This document shows, in pieces, positions 54,615 through 63,944 of a stretch of 64,000 nucleotides of DNA. The notes beneath the pieces are model-generated. The model saw only the letters and a program-made list of their open reading frames with translations. It had not been told where the DNA came from and ran no database searches. The position numbers and the translations under genes are program-made. Every line of letters begins with the position of its first letter. The first letter of the stretch is position 1. The stretch lies in contig NZ_JAMQOQ010000008.1 in assembly GCF_031624635.1 (NCBI RefSeq), positions 83,998-147,997 on the forward strand. The letters run 5' to 3'. This DNA comes from Halogeometricum sp. S3BR5-2. GTDB lineage: Archaea; Halobacteriota; Halobacteria; Halobacteriales; Haloferacaceae.

Positions 54615-55349
54615 TCACGCATCATCTCCCAATTCAATCCTCACAGCTGCGTTGTCTCGGATAGTGGGGTTCTTCGAGAGGACAGAGGCCACAGCCAGCA
54701 GATACTCAGCCTCAATGTCCTCAGACGTCCCGTACGCACAATATAGCGGATGTTCCGGAATCTGCTCATTCGTAGGGGTCGCAGTTCTGTCGGGGAGCCA
54801 CTCTGCTTGGTCTAACGGAAGACGAGTACACTGGTCAAGTCGAATGTAGTCTCCACGGATCGCATAACAGGCGTCCACATCCTCCCGATTGTCGGTATTC
54901 AGTCCTACCTCTTCGAGGGAATCAAAGGAGTCAGTGACGCTATTGATGGCTTGTCGTGACTGAACACCAAGAAATGGCTCAGATTGGGGAACATAGAGAT
55001 GGGTTGGATCGTAGACCTCTGACAGCGGCTTTACGAGATTATTATGCGTAATCTCCGGAATCGACACTGTCGGGACATTATCGGCCTCATAAAGCCGATC
55101 GATCAAGAACCAGCGTTCTGCCTGATGGAAGCCGGAAACCACGGATGGAAGATTAACTTTGGATATCTCGGGGAGATCATCTCCATTTACCCAATCATAC
55201 GGAATAGGGATCCGATTTGCACGAATCTCGAATGAGTCCTGATGACGATTCTGAACTGTCTCACCCTGTATTTCGCGTCCTATCACCGCGTTTTCCTCGT
55301 ATTCGCTGCGGAGTTCTCGAACGAGATCCAGAGCTAGTTCTTCGTCCAT
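54615..55349 (-). CDS. hypothetical protein
   Basis: A 244-residue acidic soluble protein. Codon use is more AT-rich than in the left part of the window, as in the neighbouring genes, suggesting horizontal origin. I see no known motif. The C-terminal third (about residues 200-244) is helical with EAEYLLAVASVLSK. Confidence 0.6.
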   Translation of the reverse strand: MDEELALDLVRELRSEYEENAVIGREIQGETVQNRHQDSFEIRANRIPIPYDWVNGDDLPEISKVNLPSVVSGFHQAERWFLIDRLYEADNVPTVSIPEITHNNLVKPLSEVYDPTHLYVPQSEPFLGVQSRQAINSVTDSFDSLEEVGLNTDNREDVDACYAIRGDYIRLDQCTRLPLDQAEWLPDRTATPTNEQIPEHPLYCAYGTSEDIEAEYLLAVASVLSKNPTIRDNAAVRIELGDDA

Positions 55350-55570
55350 AGCGCCTACATTCGTCCTGTCTCACTTGAAGATACAAGACGCATATCGGAC
55401 AAAACACAGAACGTTATCCACCGATCAATCTCTTAGCGAGAGATGCCTTCCAATGACCACTAATCTCGAAAATGAGTACACGGAGGGTGCCAATACATCC
55501 GGCAAGCTAACGCTGAGAACGGCGAAGCGTAAGTGTTGGAGAACTACTACGAGAAGCTCTATCCGCTGAG

Positions 55571-56054
55571 TTGGTGATGACGATGCCCGATAAGGACGAG
55601 CTGGCGCTCTACGATGCCGTCAGTAATCTGGAGCAGGCGGGCCTGACCAGCAAAGTCGGTGACGATGACGGGACCGCCGTGTACACCGTTGAAGAGTTCG
55701 AACTGGCTTTGACGGTCCGCGAGACGGAAGTCTCGATCACGCCCGAACTCATCGAGGGAATCGCCCAGAAGAACGAGTCCCCCGCGATCGAGCGGGTCCT
55801 CGCAGACTACGGCATCATCACGTTCGCATTCGCATACGATCTCGTGATGGCACACAGTAAGGGACGTCACGATCCGGCAGATCGCGAGCCTCACAGACCT
55901 GTCGCCTGGACCCGTGTATGATTTCGTCGAAGCGCTCTATTCGATTCTCGATCTCGGTGACGACGAGTTGGCCCCGATGACGTACACTCCGGATGATTTC
56001 GACGAGGACGAAGGCAATCAACTCGAAGAAACCGCCGACGAGCAAACCGAATGA
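55571..56054 (+). pseudogene. frameshifted hypothetical gene
   Basis: A first frame (MPDKDELALYDAVSNL ... FAFAYDLVMAH) is followed, after a shift of one frame near 55850-55858, by a second frame with consistent codon bias that ends at 56054 (TVRDVTIRQIASLTDLSPGP ... DELAP ... ETADEQTE). Joined, they give about 160 residues with a helix-turn-helix-like stretch. A stop-containing coding-like remnant precedes it (about 55500-55570). The whole segment appears to be decaying. Confidence 0.55.
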
Positions 56055-56340
56055 CGAGGTATTCTCCACCCCCGTAATAGCGATCAACGCGTTCGTCACT
56101 TCTTCCACGCCAGCGATGACGATCCTGAGACCTGTTCAACAACATCCGGAGAGGGATCAGGTACGCACGCCTGCTGTACGGCCCTCGCCGTCGCCGCTCT
56201 CGGCCAACAAGTCCCCACATTGGAACTGAATCACGATCCGCATTACTAGGACTGTGACGGCTTCAAGACACAGCGAGCTGACGCGTTTATCGAAGTCAGT
56301 CGGAGTCACTCTAACCGCACCTCTAGTAAGACTTTTAACT
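56055..56340. other. region of gene remnants
   Basis: About 285 bp without an intact gene. A short in-frame stretch at about 56125-56180 (LFNNIRRGIRYARLLYG) looks like the end of a protein but has stops upstream. I treat it as a remnant. Confidence 0.4.
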
Positions 56341-56360
56341 GTTACCGGATTATTGGTAAC
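56341..56360. promoter_or_regulatory. 20-bp palindromic operator candidate upstream of the NTase operon
   Basis: GTTACC (56341-56346) and GGTAAC (56355-56360) form perfect 6-bp arms around 8 bp. The site lies between a TATA-like CTTTTAA (about 56332-56338) and the ATG at 56367, so a bound protein would block initiation. The wHTH protein encoded by the first gene is the obvious candidate. Confidence 0.6.
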
Positions 56361-56366
56361 CACCAG

Positions 56367-57041
56367 ATGTACGAGGTTCTCGACGACACGGCGGCGCAGA
56401 TTATCCTCGCCATCGAGAGTGGTGACTCCATCCGTCGTGTCGCCCAACACCTCCACACGCCGTACGAGACGGTGCGACAGGCCGTCAATCGGCTCGAAGA
56501 CGCAGGCTACGTTTCCTATGACGACGGGCTTGCTGTCGTCGACGAGCACATCCGTGACGCAGCCCGCGAACTCGTCGCTGCCAGCGCCGGCGTCAGTCCA
56601 CCCTCCATCGAGGAAGCCTATGTTATCCCTCAGTTCGGCGACTGGCCGTCCGCGTTTACGCGGATCGACGCCGTCTACGTGTGGACCCAAGGCGGCTACC
56701 AAGTAGGGCGGAATCCGGATGACTATCCACTGTTCCTCGCTGTTCGTGAGCAGGACGTCGACGCCTGGGAGGCGTTTTTCGAGTCGTTCGACCTCCCCAC
56801 TGCTTTCGAGCGACAGCCCGGAGACGAGTTGGACGGTCCGCTGCAGATCGTCCTCGAGCCACGCACGTCACTCGATATCGAGTACGTCGAAGGGTACCCG
56901 GTGATCCCGAGAGCAGAGACAATCGAGTATATGCGCGAGAACTACGCCCAGTTCCAGTCGGCGCTGGCGATGCTCGACCGGATGTACGAGGACCTCGACC
57001 TCGGCGTCACGTATCGAGAGACTGAACGGGCACAGCCATGA
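56367..57041 (+). CDS. winged-helix protein, putative antitoxin/regulator of the NTase
   Basis: A 224-residue protein. The N-terminal winged helix (about residues 8-60) includes DSIRRVAQHLHTPYETVRQAVNRLEDAGYV. The C-terminal domain of unknown fold may contact the partner. The last codons overlap the start of the nucleotidyltransferase gene by 4 bp. By analogy with AbiE-type modules this would be the antitoxin and repressor. Confidence 0.75.
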   Translation: MYEVLDDTAAQIILAIESGDSIRRVAQHLHTPYETVRQAVNRLEDAGYVSYDDGLAVVDEHIRDAARELVAASAGVSPPSIEEAYVIPQFGDWPSAFTRIDAVYVWTQGGYQVGRNPDDYPLFLAVREQDVDAWEAFFESFDLPTAFERQPGDELDGPLQIVLEPRTSLDIEYVEGYPVIPRAETIEYMRENYAQFQSALAMLDRMYEDLDLGVTYRETERAQP

Positions 57042-57733
57042 GCTTCAACAACCGAAGTGACGCACTCATCGAGCTGCTCGAGGAGCTCACCCAACAGGGT
57101 CACGAGTACGTTCTTGTTGGCGGCTACGCTGTCTCAGCGTTCAATGCTCGCTTCTCCACGGACCTCGATATCGTCGTCGCGCCGGACTTCAAGGCTGACT
57201 TCGTCGAGTTCCTCGAACAGCAGGGATTCGAGGAAACGGACAGTCACGCCAAGAAATGGTTCTACGACACCGAAGTAATCGAGTACGAAAAGCGGCTCAC
57301 GCCGCAACAGCCGATCGGCTTCGATCTCCTGGTAAACGGACTCGGGTGTCGCCAGACGGAGGCACAGTGGTCGTTCGACTACCTGTACGACCACAGCCAC
57401 CAACAGGAGGTGAGCGGGGGCACAGTGACGACGACGGCCAGAGTCATCGATGGGGCCGTCCTCGTGGCGGCAAAGCTCCACAGTGGCCGAGAAACGGACC
57501 TCCGAGACGTCCTGGCAGTGGCTGAAGAGATCGACCTCAACGCTGTCACGCCCCATCTGCGGCGAGGGGACGACAATGCCCTACGGGAGCAACTTGAGCG
57601 TGGACTGGATATCTTGGAGAGCGACGAACTCAAGCACGGATTTCGGAGTGACTTCGGGGCCTCAGCTGTCTCAGAAGAAACGGTCACCGGTCTCCAAGAG
57701 TATCTGTCTGCACAGATTGACCACCTGAGCTGA
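57038..57733 (+). CDS. nucleotidyltransferase, AbiEii-like toxin candidate
   Basis: A 231-residue protein of the polymerase-beta-type nucleotidyltransferase superfamily. The active site is G28-G29 in LVGGYAV followed by D42-x-D44 (STDLDIVV). Later KLHSGRETDLRDV matches the K-x-x-x-x-x-x-x-D-x-x-D helix of AbiEii/MNT enzymes. It probably transfers nucleotides to RNA or protein. The pair with the winged-helix gene upstream looks like a toxin-antitoxin or antiviral unit. Confidence 0.8.
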   Translation: MSFNNRSDALIELLEELTQQGHEYVLVGGYAVSAFNARFSTDLDIVVAPDFKADFVEFLEQQGFEETDSHAKKWFYDTEVIEYEKRLTPQQPIGFDLLVNGLGCRQTEAQWSFDYLYDHSHQQEVSGGTVTTTARVIDGAVLVAAKLHSGRETDLRDVLAVAEEIDLNAVTPHLRRGDDNALREQLERGLDILESDELKHGFRSDFGASAVSEETVTGLQEYLSAQIDHLS

Positions 57734-57818
57734 ATCGGTCGGGACTCCCTTGACCAGAAGTGAAGATAAGGCCCTTCAGCGGTGCTTGCAGTCAGTCAAA
57801 AAATTGGAGGGGTGGTTG

Positions 57819-58124
57819 TCAGTCGACCGTCGCTAACACACGGACATCCGTAGCTGAGTGTCGTTCCCGTTCAGTACGAGCACCGTGCTCGCGGAGGAAC
57901 TCATCAATGCGGTCGGCAAGAGCCTCCGCATCCTCCCTATCGACGTGGACGATTAGCGTCGGACGCTCCTCGTCGCTGTTCTCAATCACGAGCGAGACAT
58001 CCTTGAATTCGTCCGGCTGTCTATACGCCTCGAACTCATCGGCGACCTGGTTGGCCAGGTCGTCGAGTACCTCAATCGGCTCCTTTGTCATAGATTGTAT
58101 TTCGGCTTTGGAGGGTTGTGCCAT
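57819..58124 (-). CDS. small conserved-looking hypothetical protein
   Basis: A 101-residue acidic protein. The segment DVSLVIENSDEERPTLIVHVDREDAEALADRIDEFL suggests two strands and a helix. I start at the ATG at 58124 (MAQPSKAEI); one at 58091 would give a shorter form. No family is recognised. Confidence 0.6.
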   Translation of the reverse strand: MAQPSKAEIQSMTKEPIEVLDDLANQVADEFEAYRQPDEFKDVSLVIENSDEERPTLIVHVDREDAEALADRIDEFLREHGARTERERHSATDVRVLATVD

Positions 58125-58248
58125 CGCGAGCGCGTGAAGAGAACGTGACGTGACTTTCAGAACCACCTCCATCAGACAAACGCGAACGGAGCCTTCTCAC
58201 ACCGATGGTTTACCGAGAAGAAGACCGATCCACAGAAGGGACAACAGG

Positions 58249-58683
58249 TTAGAGTGCTCGCGGATCGCTATCGACAATGCTCGCAAACGCGACGTTCTCC
58301 TGAACTTGTTCGATTTCGACTGTTGGCTCGTCGCCGGGCTGAGCGCCGGGAACGATCACGACGTACCCCCGTTCGACTTTTGCGATACCATCGCCCTGAT
58401 CACCGACGGTTTCGATTGTCACGTCGCGCACTTCTCCCTCATCAACAGGAGGACCAGATGAATCATGGCTCGTGCTCCCCTGAGAGGCGGGATGCCGTGG
58501 GCTCTGTGGAGATGTTGATTCAGCTTCGGAGGATGAATCAAGAAGAGCGATGCGGTACGTTTCATCAACAGTCAGCGCCCCATGCTTGATCTCACTCGGT
58601 GGAATCTCGATGACGAATGTGCCATCCTCCTTCTTAATTTTCGCAGTGAACAGCGAACACAGGGAGTCTGAGATTTCTACCAT
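58249..58683 (-). CDS. TRAM-domain protein
   Basis: A 144-residue protein. The C-terminal 60 residues are a TRAM domain (VRDVTIETVGDQGDGIAKVE ... VIVPGAQPGD ... VEIEQVQENVAFASIV), an RNA-binding beta-barrel. The N-terminal part (about residues 1-50) has a zinc-free strand region, and a Ser/Pro-rich linker joins them. Haloarchaeal TRAM proteins are proposed RNA chaperones. I start at the ATG at 58683. Confidence 0.88.
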   Translation of the reverse strand: MVEISDSLCSLFTAKIKKEDGTFVIEIPPSEIKHGALTVDETYRIALLDSSSEAESTSPQSPRHPASQGSTSHDSSGPPVDEGEVRDVTIETVGDQGDGIAKVERGYVVIVPGAQPGDEPTVEIEQVQENVAFASIVDSDPRAL

Positions 58684-58740
58684 AGCTGGGTTTGATACTG
58701 GATACAATTAATCGGTCTCTTTGAGAAGGAGCGAACTGGA

Positions 58741-59307
58741 TCAGCTGTCCTCAGCTGGTTCTTCCCAAGGAATGTCTCGCTTGTGGACTACAGCGAGTTT
58801 CGAGTCGTCATCATCTTCTATTGCACTAAGACCACGCTGGACGAGAGTGTGAACCTGTCCAGCAGACTCCGGGAACGAAAATTGGTCATCTTCCGCGTCA
58901 GCACGGAGTTCCAGATAATGGAGGTACAACCTAAAGGTCGTATCTGCTCCGATAGGCCACCAAATCGTCCCTATCTGCTCATCTACCTGATTGTCCCAAT
59001 GCTCTATGAGTTCACGGATATCGTCGACGATCTCCTCTCCAGAGGTGCGAAGGCGGAGGGAGTATTCCCGATCCCGTTCCATATCTTCGATTATATCCTG
59101 AAGAAAAGGCTCAGCCTCCAGGGCGGTCGGTGAGGTCTGATCCGCTTCTAGAAGATGTTCTAACGCCCGAATTTCTTCAGGCCGAGCGGCTACAGCGTAT
59201 GCGACATTGTACTTGTCCTCGGGGAAGATTTCGTGCTGACTCGGTTGCTGTGCCTGAGGGACAGTATCCCCAGTGGATGAGCTAAATAAGGTCTCAAAGA
59301 GTCCCAT
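58741..59307 (-). CDS. hypothetical protein, intact paralogue of the 48286-48854 pseudogene
   Basis: A 188-residue acidic protein starting MGLFETLFSSST. It has a central helical part and the strongly conserved C-terminal block WWPIGADT ... YLELRADAEDDQFSFPESAGQ ... KLAVVHKRDIPWEEP, nearly identical in the frameshifted copy at 48.3-48.9 kb. The duplication shows it belongs to the mobile region. Function unknown. Confidence 0.75.
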   Translation of the reverse strand: MGLFETLFSSSTGDTVPQAQQPSQHEIFPEDKYNVAYAVAARPEEIRALEHLLEADQTSPTALEAEPFLQDIIEDMERDREYSLRLRTSGEEIVDDIRELIEHWDNQVDEQIGTIWWPIGADTTFRLYLHYLELRADAEDDQFSFPESAGQVHTLVQRGLSAIEDDDDSKLAVVHKRDIPWEEPAEDS

Positions 59308-59432
59308 ACGCTTCGTCCGGAGGGCACCCATAAGTATTTCCTGTCATATCAGACGGCAATTCTGGCGGCAGTGAACCGATTCACCTTGCCACTCGAAGAA
59401 GAAGCGGATTATCTTTGTATCGACAGACAGCG

Positions 59433-60110
59433 ATGGATATGGTAGCAACACGAGAGAGGGCCCTTAGCGAACGCGAGTTCGAACTACTGTTAGAAGGTGC
59501 TGGGCGTATAGATGATACACAACAGAGACTCGAAACACGAGCGGCCATTCTCCTTGGAGGCCGTCTTGGACTTAGACCAGGAGAAACAACGCACTTGTCG
59601 AAATCGTGGGTTGATCGAGAGCGGCAGATGATCCAGATTCCCACACAGCAAAACTGTACGAAGGGGAGAGATGGCGGTATCTGTGGATACTGTCGACAGG
59701 CGGTGAAACAACGGCTGGAACACAATCCCAATACAGATTTCCAGAGCTTTGCTGAGCGTTATTGGCTCCCGAAAACGGAAGCCGCTTCCCGAACTGTTCC
59801 GTACCACTTTTCGTATCGAGTCCGAGTCGCGGTTGAATTACTACTTGACGAACATGGCGGCTGGCCGTATTCGTTCTCGACCTTACAGCGGCGACTGGAA
59901 ACTGCCTTGGAACGGTCCCCAGAATTGTCTAACGACGCAACCTCATTACATGGATTACGTGCAACAGCAGCGTCTTATCACGCCGGAAGAGGCTTAGATC
60001 TTCCCGCTCTCCGAGCAATGTTCGGGTGGGAGGACATCACCACGGCACGTCAATATCTGAATGTCGACGGAGCGATGACCCGACGAGCGCTGGACAGCAT
60101 TCATCAGTAA
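59433..60110 (+). CDS. small tyrosine recombinase next to the methyltransferase gene
   Basis: A 225-residue catalytic-domain-type tyrosine recombinase: R48 (GLRPGE), H173-x-x-R176 (LHGLRATAA) and nucleophile Y208 (ARQYLN). It has an inserted Cys cluster C75, C84, C87 that could bind zinc. It lacks a full N-terminal core-binding domain. The ATG at 59433 is used. It converges on the methyltransferase gene, ending 49 bp from it. It is a good candidate for the enzyme that inverts the cassette at 62.4-64 kb. Confidence 0.85.
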   Translation: MDMVATRERALSEREFELLLEGAGRIDDTQQRLETRAAILLGGRLGLRPGETTHLSKSWVDRERQMIQIPTQQNCTKGRDGGICGYCRQAVKQRLEHNPNTDFQSFAERYWLPKTEAASRTVPYHFSYRVRVAVELLLDEHGGWPYSFSTLQRRLETALERSPELSNDATSLHGLRATAASYHAGRGLDLPALRAMFGWEDITTARQYLNVDGAMTRRALDSIHQ

Positions 60111-60113
60111 GCC

Positions 60114-60131
60114 TGAATGGACTAACATTCA
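60114..60131. terminator. inverted repeat between convergent genes
   Basis: TGAATG and CATTCA form 6-bp arms around GACTAA, located between the recombinase stop and the methyltransferase stop. It may act as a bidirectional terminator hairpin; it is short. Confidence 0.35.
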
Positions 60132-60158
60132 TGAACCGGCGTAGTGCTAGCTAAGAAG

Positions 60159-63100
60159 TTACTCCATTGGCCCTACGTCTCCAAGATGAGTGTATTTCTC
60201 AGCGACCTTCTCGAAGTACGCTTCCGTCATAATTCGAGGATTCGACACCCGATGAAAGTCATCAAGAACGAACTGCATTTCCTCCCTATCGAGTCCGTAG
60301 GCGTGGAAAGAAGCTGCATCAACTTCGGCCTGAAGTCGCCGACGCTCTGATTCCTCTTTAGCGGGATCAATTCCGCCGAGCCGTTCCCGCATCTCCTCGA
60401 ACTCCTTACCGTAGCAGTTGAGTCGGGCCGCCCGGTCAGAAATATAGTGGAACCAGTTGTCGCCCTCTGTGAGACGCGGGACCTGTGATTCTTCCAGTTT
60501 GAACCGGACAATGTGTGAATCGACCTTCGTCCGCATTAGGTAATCGAACGGAATGCTGTTCAGTAAACCGGTGATGACGAACAGTTCCTTGTCATCGTAG
60601 GCACGTTCATAGATTGAACGCAGGGGATACTCTGAGAGATCGTCCTGCTCCGGATTGACTTCATATGGCGAAAATGTCTGGAGTGTGTGAACACAAACGA
60701 GCCCTTTGGGTAACACAGTCGAAATCATTGTCCGTTCGTCGGTAGGTCGGGCGATATCTCGGTAGATAATCCGGTATTCCGTGAAGTCTGGAAGGAGGTC
60801 ATCCATACAGAGGTCCTGTCCACGGTGTTCCTGAAGAAGATCGTTGACGAATCCCTTCTGTGATTTGCTGGTCTTCGGTCCACCAAACGCTTCGTATATG
60901 TCCTTTTTCGGCGTTCCACCGTTGTACGCCCGTTCCCGAACACGGTATTTAGCGCTCAGATCAGGCTGATCTTCATCGACACTCCATAGTGAAGGGGAAT
61001 CAAGACTCGAATCGAACGTATTGTCGTGCTGGAACTGGTGAATGTTTGCTCCACCGTACACAGGGTAGTCACCTTCATTTTCCTCTTCGACGAAGCGGTC
61101 AGACGCCCGTGATCGATCCAGTTCACGGTGCGGAGTGACGTTCCATTTATTGTCGATTTTTTCTCCCAACGGAGGGTGTGAGACAATACTCTCCAAGATA
61201 CCCACTTCCTCAGGATGGGTAATATTGGGGAATATCCGCGCTTTCAACGAATATTGGGTTAGTACTTCTCGTGGGATCTCAACCGCTTTTTCGTCGAAAT
61301 GACGGAGGACAGAAACATCATGTTGATCGAATATTCCCTTGATTTGCTCCGACTCCCCCTGGTTCTTGAACGTGAGAACAGCGAACTGATACTGTCGATG
61401 AAGATCACCGAATATTCCATGATTCTCGAAGCCAACCAACGACTGTATTTCCGCATCATTCAAAAGTTTCATCCGGAGATCTTTCGAGAAAGAGCCACTG
61501 AAGATCACTCCGGGTAGAACTTGCGCTACATACCCCTCGTCGCTCACGAGTTCGAACAATCTCTCAAAGAAGAGTGCCGCAAGATTGTTTTCATTTGGAT
61601 CCTTCCGTCCATCAATAACAGGTTTCTGGAGGATGTATTCAGAACCATCAGTGAAGTACCGCATTTGCTTCTCTATCTGCTCTTGATACTCCTCCCATCC
61701 CTCGGCAATCTCCTCGTCTTCCAGCAGCTGTTTCTGCATCTCGTCCTTATTCGAAGGCATCCGGGACCGGAACTGCTCATCAAACTTGACGAAGTAATCA
61801 TCGCGACTCGCTCGAAGCTGGTCCCAAGGAGGATTCCCGATAATAAGATCAAAACCTCCCTGGTCGTAGACTAGCGCGAATTCGAGAATCCAATGAAAGG
61901 GGTGGAATTCTTGAACTTGATCCAGAGTGATTTCAGCGCCGGCATTATGGAACTCATCTAGCACCTTGTTGTCCAGATTCTGACTGTAGCTGGTGATGAG
62001 CGACTCTGCCTGACGACGGGCGTTGGTTGCTTCTTTTGAGGAATTTGCCCGTTTGTGTTTCCGCTGAGCGTGGATTACGTCCTCATAATACTCGCTAACC
62101 GGTGTTTCTTCACCGATTCCATAGTTTGTGAGTGAGGTATCACCCTGTTCATTGACGGTTTCGATGAGATCTGTAAATCCAATTAGACTGTTCCCCTGCC
62201 GTATGTTGAAATCAATATTCGGGAGCGGTTCGACCTCCCCTGGCTCGTCTTCGATATCCGCAACCATCGAGAGCCACAAACGGAGTTTACAGATCTCCAC
62301 AGCGCCCTCGTCGATATCCACCCCGTAGAGATTATCCAGAATAATCGAGCGTTTGGCGTATAGCGACTCCCCACCATGCCCACCCTCGATACGTTCTAAT
62401 TCCTCACGACTACGACTCTCCAGCTCCCAGCCTTGCCCTTCAGCTTCGAGCCGCTGGAAATACTCAATGCATTGCATGTATAGGTCCATCAGCACCTCCT
62501 GTGCGGCGAGCAGGAAGGCGCCACTTCCTACGGCGGGATCGAGAATGTGTGCTTCCTTCAGAATGTCGTGGTATAGAGTCTCCACATGGCTGGTCTGGAC
62601 GTTTCCCGTTGGAACTTGCTGAGTTATAGTTCCACCATCGGCAACAGCTCCTGCGCTACTATCTGCCTCGGGCACGGGGAATCCGAACACATTGTCGATC
62701 TCGTCGTAGTCTGCGTCCACAGCCTCGTTGAGTTGATCGAGCAGATATGGATGGATCGTCCGTCGGGCCATGAACCCCGTGATTTCTTCCGGTGTGTAGT
62801 ACGCCCCCATCTCCTTCTGATTGACCGTTTGCTCGAAGATGTGGCCCAATATCGCTGGGGAGAGGTTCTTGGGATCGACGATATCGAGTCGTTCGTCTAC
62901 GTTCCAGTTCCAGTCGGAGAGGAAGTCGAGAATATCGTCGAAGAGCTCGTTCGTTTTCTCGGCAGGGCCACCTAACTTCGCGTCCTGGAACTCCTCTTCG
63001 ACAGGATTCCTTGCGAACAAGCCACCGTTCAAGTACGGAAGACTACCGAAATCAGGGTTCTGCTTGTCTTCTGCGAGGTATTCGAAGAAGAGCGGTTCGT

Positions 63101-63782
63101 AGAACTCTTCGTAGTGGTCACCGCCCTCGTCAACGACTTCATTCGGCTGTTCGTGAAGGTAGTTCGGGTTCCGATCAAGGAGGCGCTTTTCTTGGATGAA
63201 GTATAGGAATATCATCCGGTCAAGAATGACCTGCACATATCGTTGCTTCGCGTCACCACGGTCGTCGGGAATGCCCGTGACCTCTTGAATGAGATCCGTC
63301 CGGAGTTCCTCGAACTGTTCATAAAACTCTTTGACGACCTGTTGCGTGTCGTAGAGCGTATCGTATATCGCAGCAGAGGAACCGTACTCGATCGAGTTCA
63401 GCTTCTGGAGAATAGTGTTCTTCTCTCCGCTGTCCCGCGTGAACTGCTCCTTCGAGAACGAAATCTTTTGATGCTTAATTCGACCGTGCTGCTGCCCCTC
63501 CCAGCTTCGGACTCGCGTAATGAAGGTGAAGGTCTCGAAATCGTTGGTGGCAACGAGGTTGGTATGCCGTGAGCGATTTTCCGGTTTGAAGTCCGTGGCA
63601 GTCTCACCGGGGCCAGCATTGACGATGACGATGAATTCGTCATCATCAAGCTGGACTACGAGTTCGTTATCGCCCCCAAGTTTCGGGCGTGGTTTGAGCC
63701 CGCGTTTTTCAAAGGAGTTCGCTATATCCTGTAAAGAGTCCCAGCCCGCGATATCGGATGCGGTGATCTGCTGGAGAGTCAT
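60159..63782 (-). CDS. Eco57I/PglX-like adenine-specific DNA methyltransferase, possible type IIG or BREX
   Basis: A 1207-residue N6-adenine methyltransferase. The SAM-binding motif I is D415-PAVGSGAF and the catalytic motif IV is N650-PPW (LIIGNPPWDQL). About 400 residues precede motif I and 550 follow motif IV, enough for target-recognition domains. Size and layout match PglX of BREX systems and type IIG restriction-modification enzymes; no clear nuclease motif was found by eye. Codon 436 onward is duplicated in inverted orientation at 63945-64000. The promoter is presumably within 63783-63944. Confidence 0.85.
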   Translation of the reverse strand: MTLQQITASDIAGWDSLQDIANSFEKRGLKPRPKLGGDNELVVQLDDDEFIVIVNAGPGETATDFKPENRSRHTNLVATNDFETFTFITRVRSWEGQQHGRIKHQKISFSKEQFTRDSGEKNTILQKLNSIEYGSSAAIYDTLYDTQQVVKEFYEQFEELRTDLIQEVTGIPDDRGDAKQRYVQVILDRMIFLYFIQEKRLLDRNPNYLHEQPNEVVDEGGDHYEEFYEPLFFEYLAEDKQNPDFGSLPYLNGGLFARNPVEEEFQDAKLGGPAEKTNELFDDILDFLSDWNWNVDERLDIVDPKNLSPAILGHIFEQTVNQKEMGAYYTPEEITGFMARRTIHPYLLDQLNEAVDADYDEIDNVFGFPVPEADSSAGAVADGGTITQQVPTGNVQTSHVETLYHDILKEAHILDPAVGSGAFLLAAQEVLMDLYMQCIEYFQRLEAEGQGWELESRSREELERIEGGHGGESLYAKRSIILDNLYGVDIDEGAVEICKLRLWLSMVADIEDEPGEVEPLPNIDFNIRQGNSLIGFTDLIETVNEQGDTSLTNYGIGEETPVSEYYEDVIHAQRKHKRANSSKEATNARRQAESLITSYSQNLDNKVLDEFHNAGAEITLDQVQEFHPFHWILEFALVYDQGGFDLIIGNPPWDQLRASRDDYFVKFDEQFRSRMPSNKDEMQKQLLEDEEIAEGWEEYQEQIEKQMRYFTDGSEYILQKPVIDGRKDPNENNLAALFFERLFELVSDEGYVAQVLPGVIFSGSFSKDLRMKLLNDAEIQSLVGFENHGIFGDLHRQYQFAVLTFKNQGESEQIKGIFDQHDVSVLRHFDEKAVEIPREVLTQYSLKARIFPNITHPEEVGILESIVSHPPLGEKIDNKWNVTPHRELDRSRASDRFVEEENEGDYPVYGGANIHQFQHDNTFDSSLDSPSLWSVDEDQPDLSAKYRVRERAYNGGTPKKDIYEAFGGPKTSKSQKGFVNDLLQEHRGQDLCMDDLLPDFTEYRIIYRDIARPTDERTMISTVLPKGLVCVHTLQTFSPYEVNPEQDDLSEYPLRSIYERAYDDKELFVITGLLNSIPFDYLMRTKVDSHIVRFKLEESQVPRLTEGDNWFHYISDRAARLNCYGKEFEEMRERLGGIDPAKEESERRRLQAEVDAASFHAYGLDREEMQFVLDDFHRVSNPRIMTEAYFEKVAEKYTHLGDVGPME
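62422..62477 (-). repeat. inverted repeat, copy A (inside the methyltransferase gene)
   Basis: This 56-bp segment encodes MQCIEYFQRLEAEG and onward (residues 436-454). It is identical, in opposite orientation, to the last 56 bases of the window. The 10-bp palindrome CAATGCATTG (62465-62474) sits at its edge. The true repeat length is unknown because copy B runs out of the window. Confidence 0.9.
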
Positions 63783-63944
63783 ACCACCTGAAAGTTGCTT
63801 TACTCATATGAAAATGATGGATACGAGGGTGACTTTCGACTGAACTGGTCAATCCTCCCGTTGCGTAGTATGCAAGAAGCAGCTCGCATTTCACGAGCAT
63901 TCGTAAATCAAGTCGAAAACAGCCAATAGCGAGACGCTCAGTTG
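63783..63944. promoter_or_regulatory. promoter spacer of the methyltransferase gene
   Basis: This 162-bp non-coding stretch precedes the methyltransferase start and separates it from the inverted partial copy. Any promoter driving the gene must lie here, so an inversion between the repeats would carry the promoter with the N-terminal part. Confidence 0.5.

Noticed and set aside
58150..58240. Minus-strand CCPFCG ... HRC zinc-finger-like stretch
   Set aside because: About 30 codons with no usable start codon; a stop lies directly upstream.
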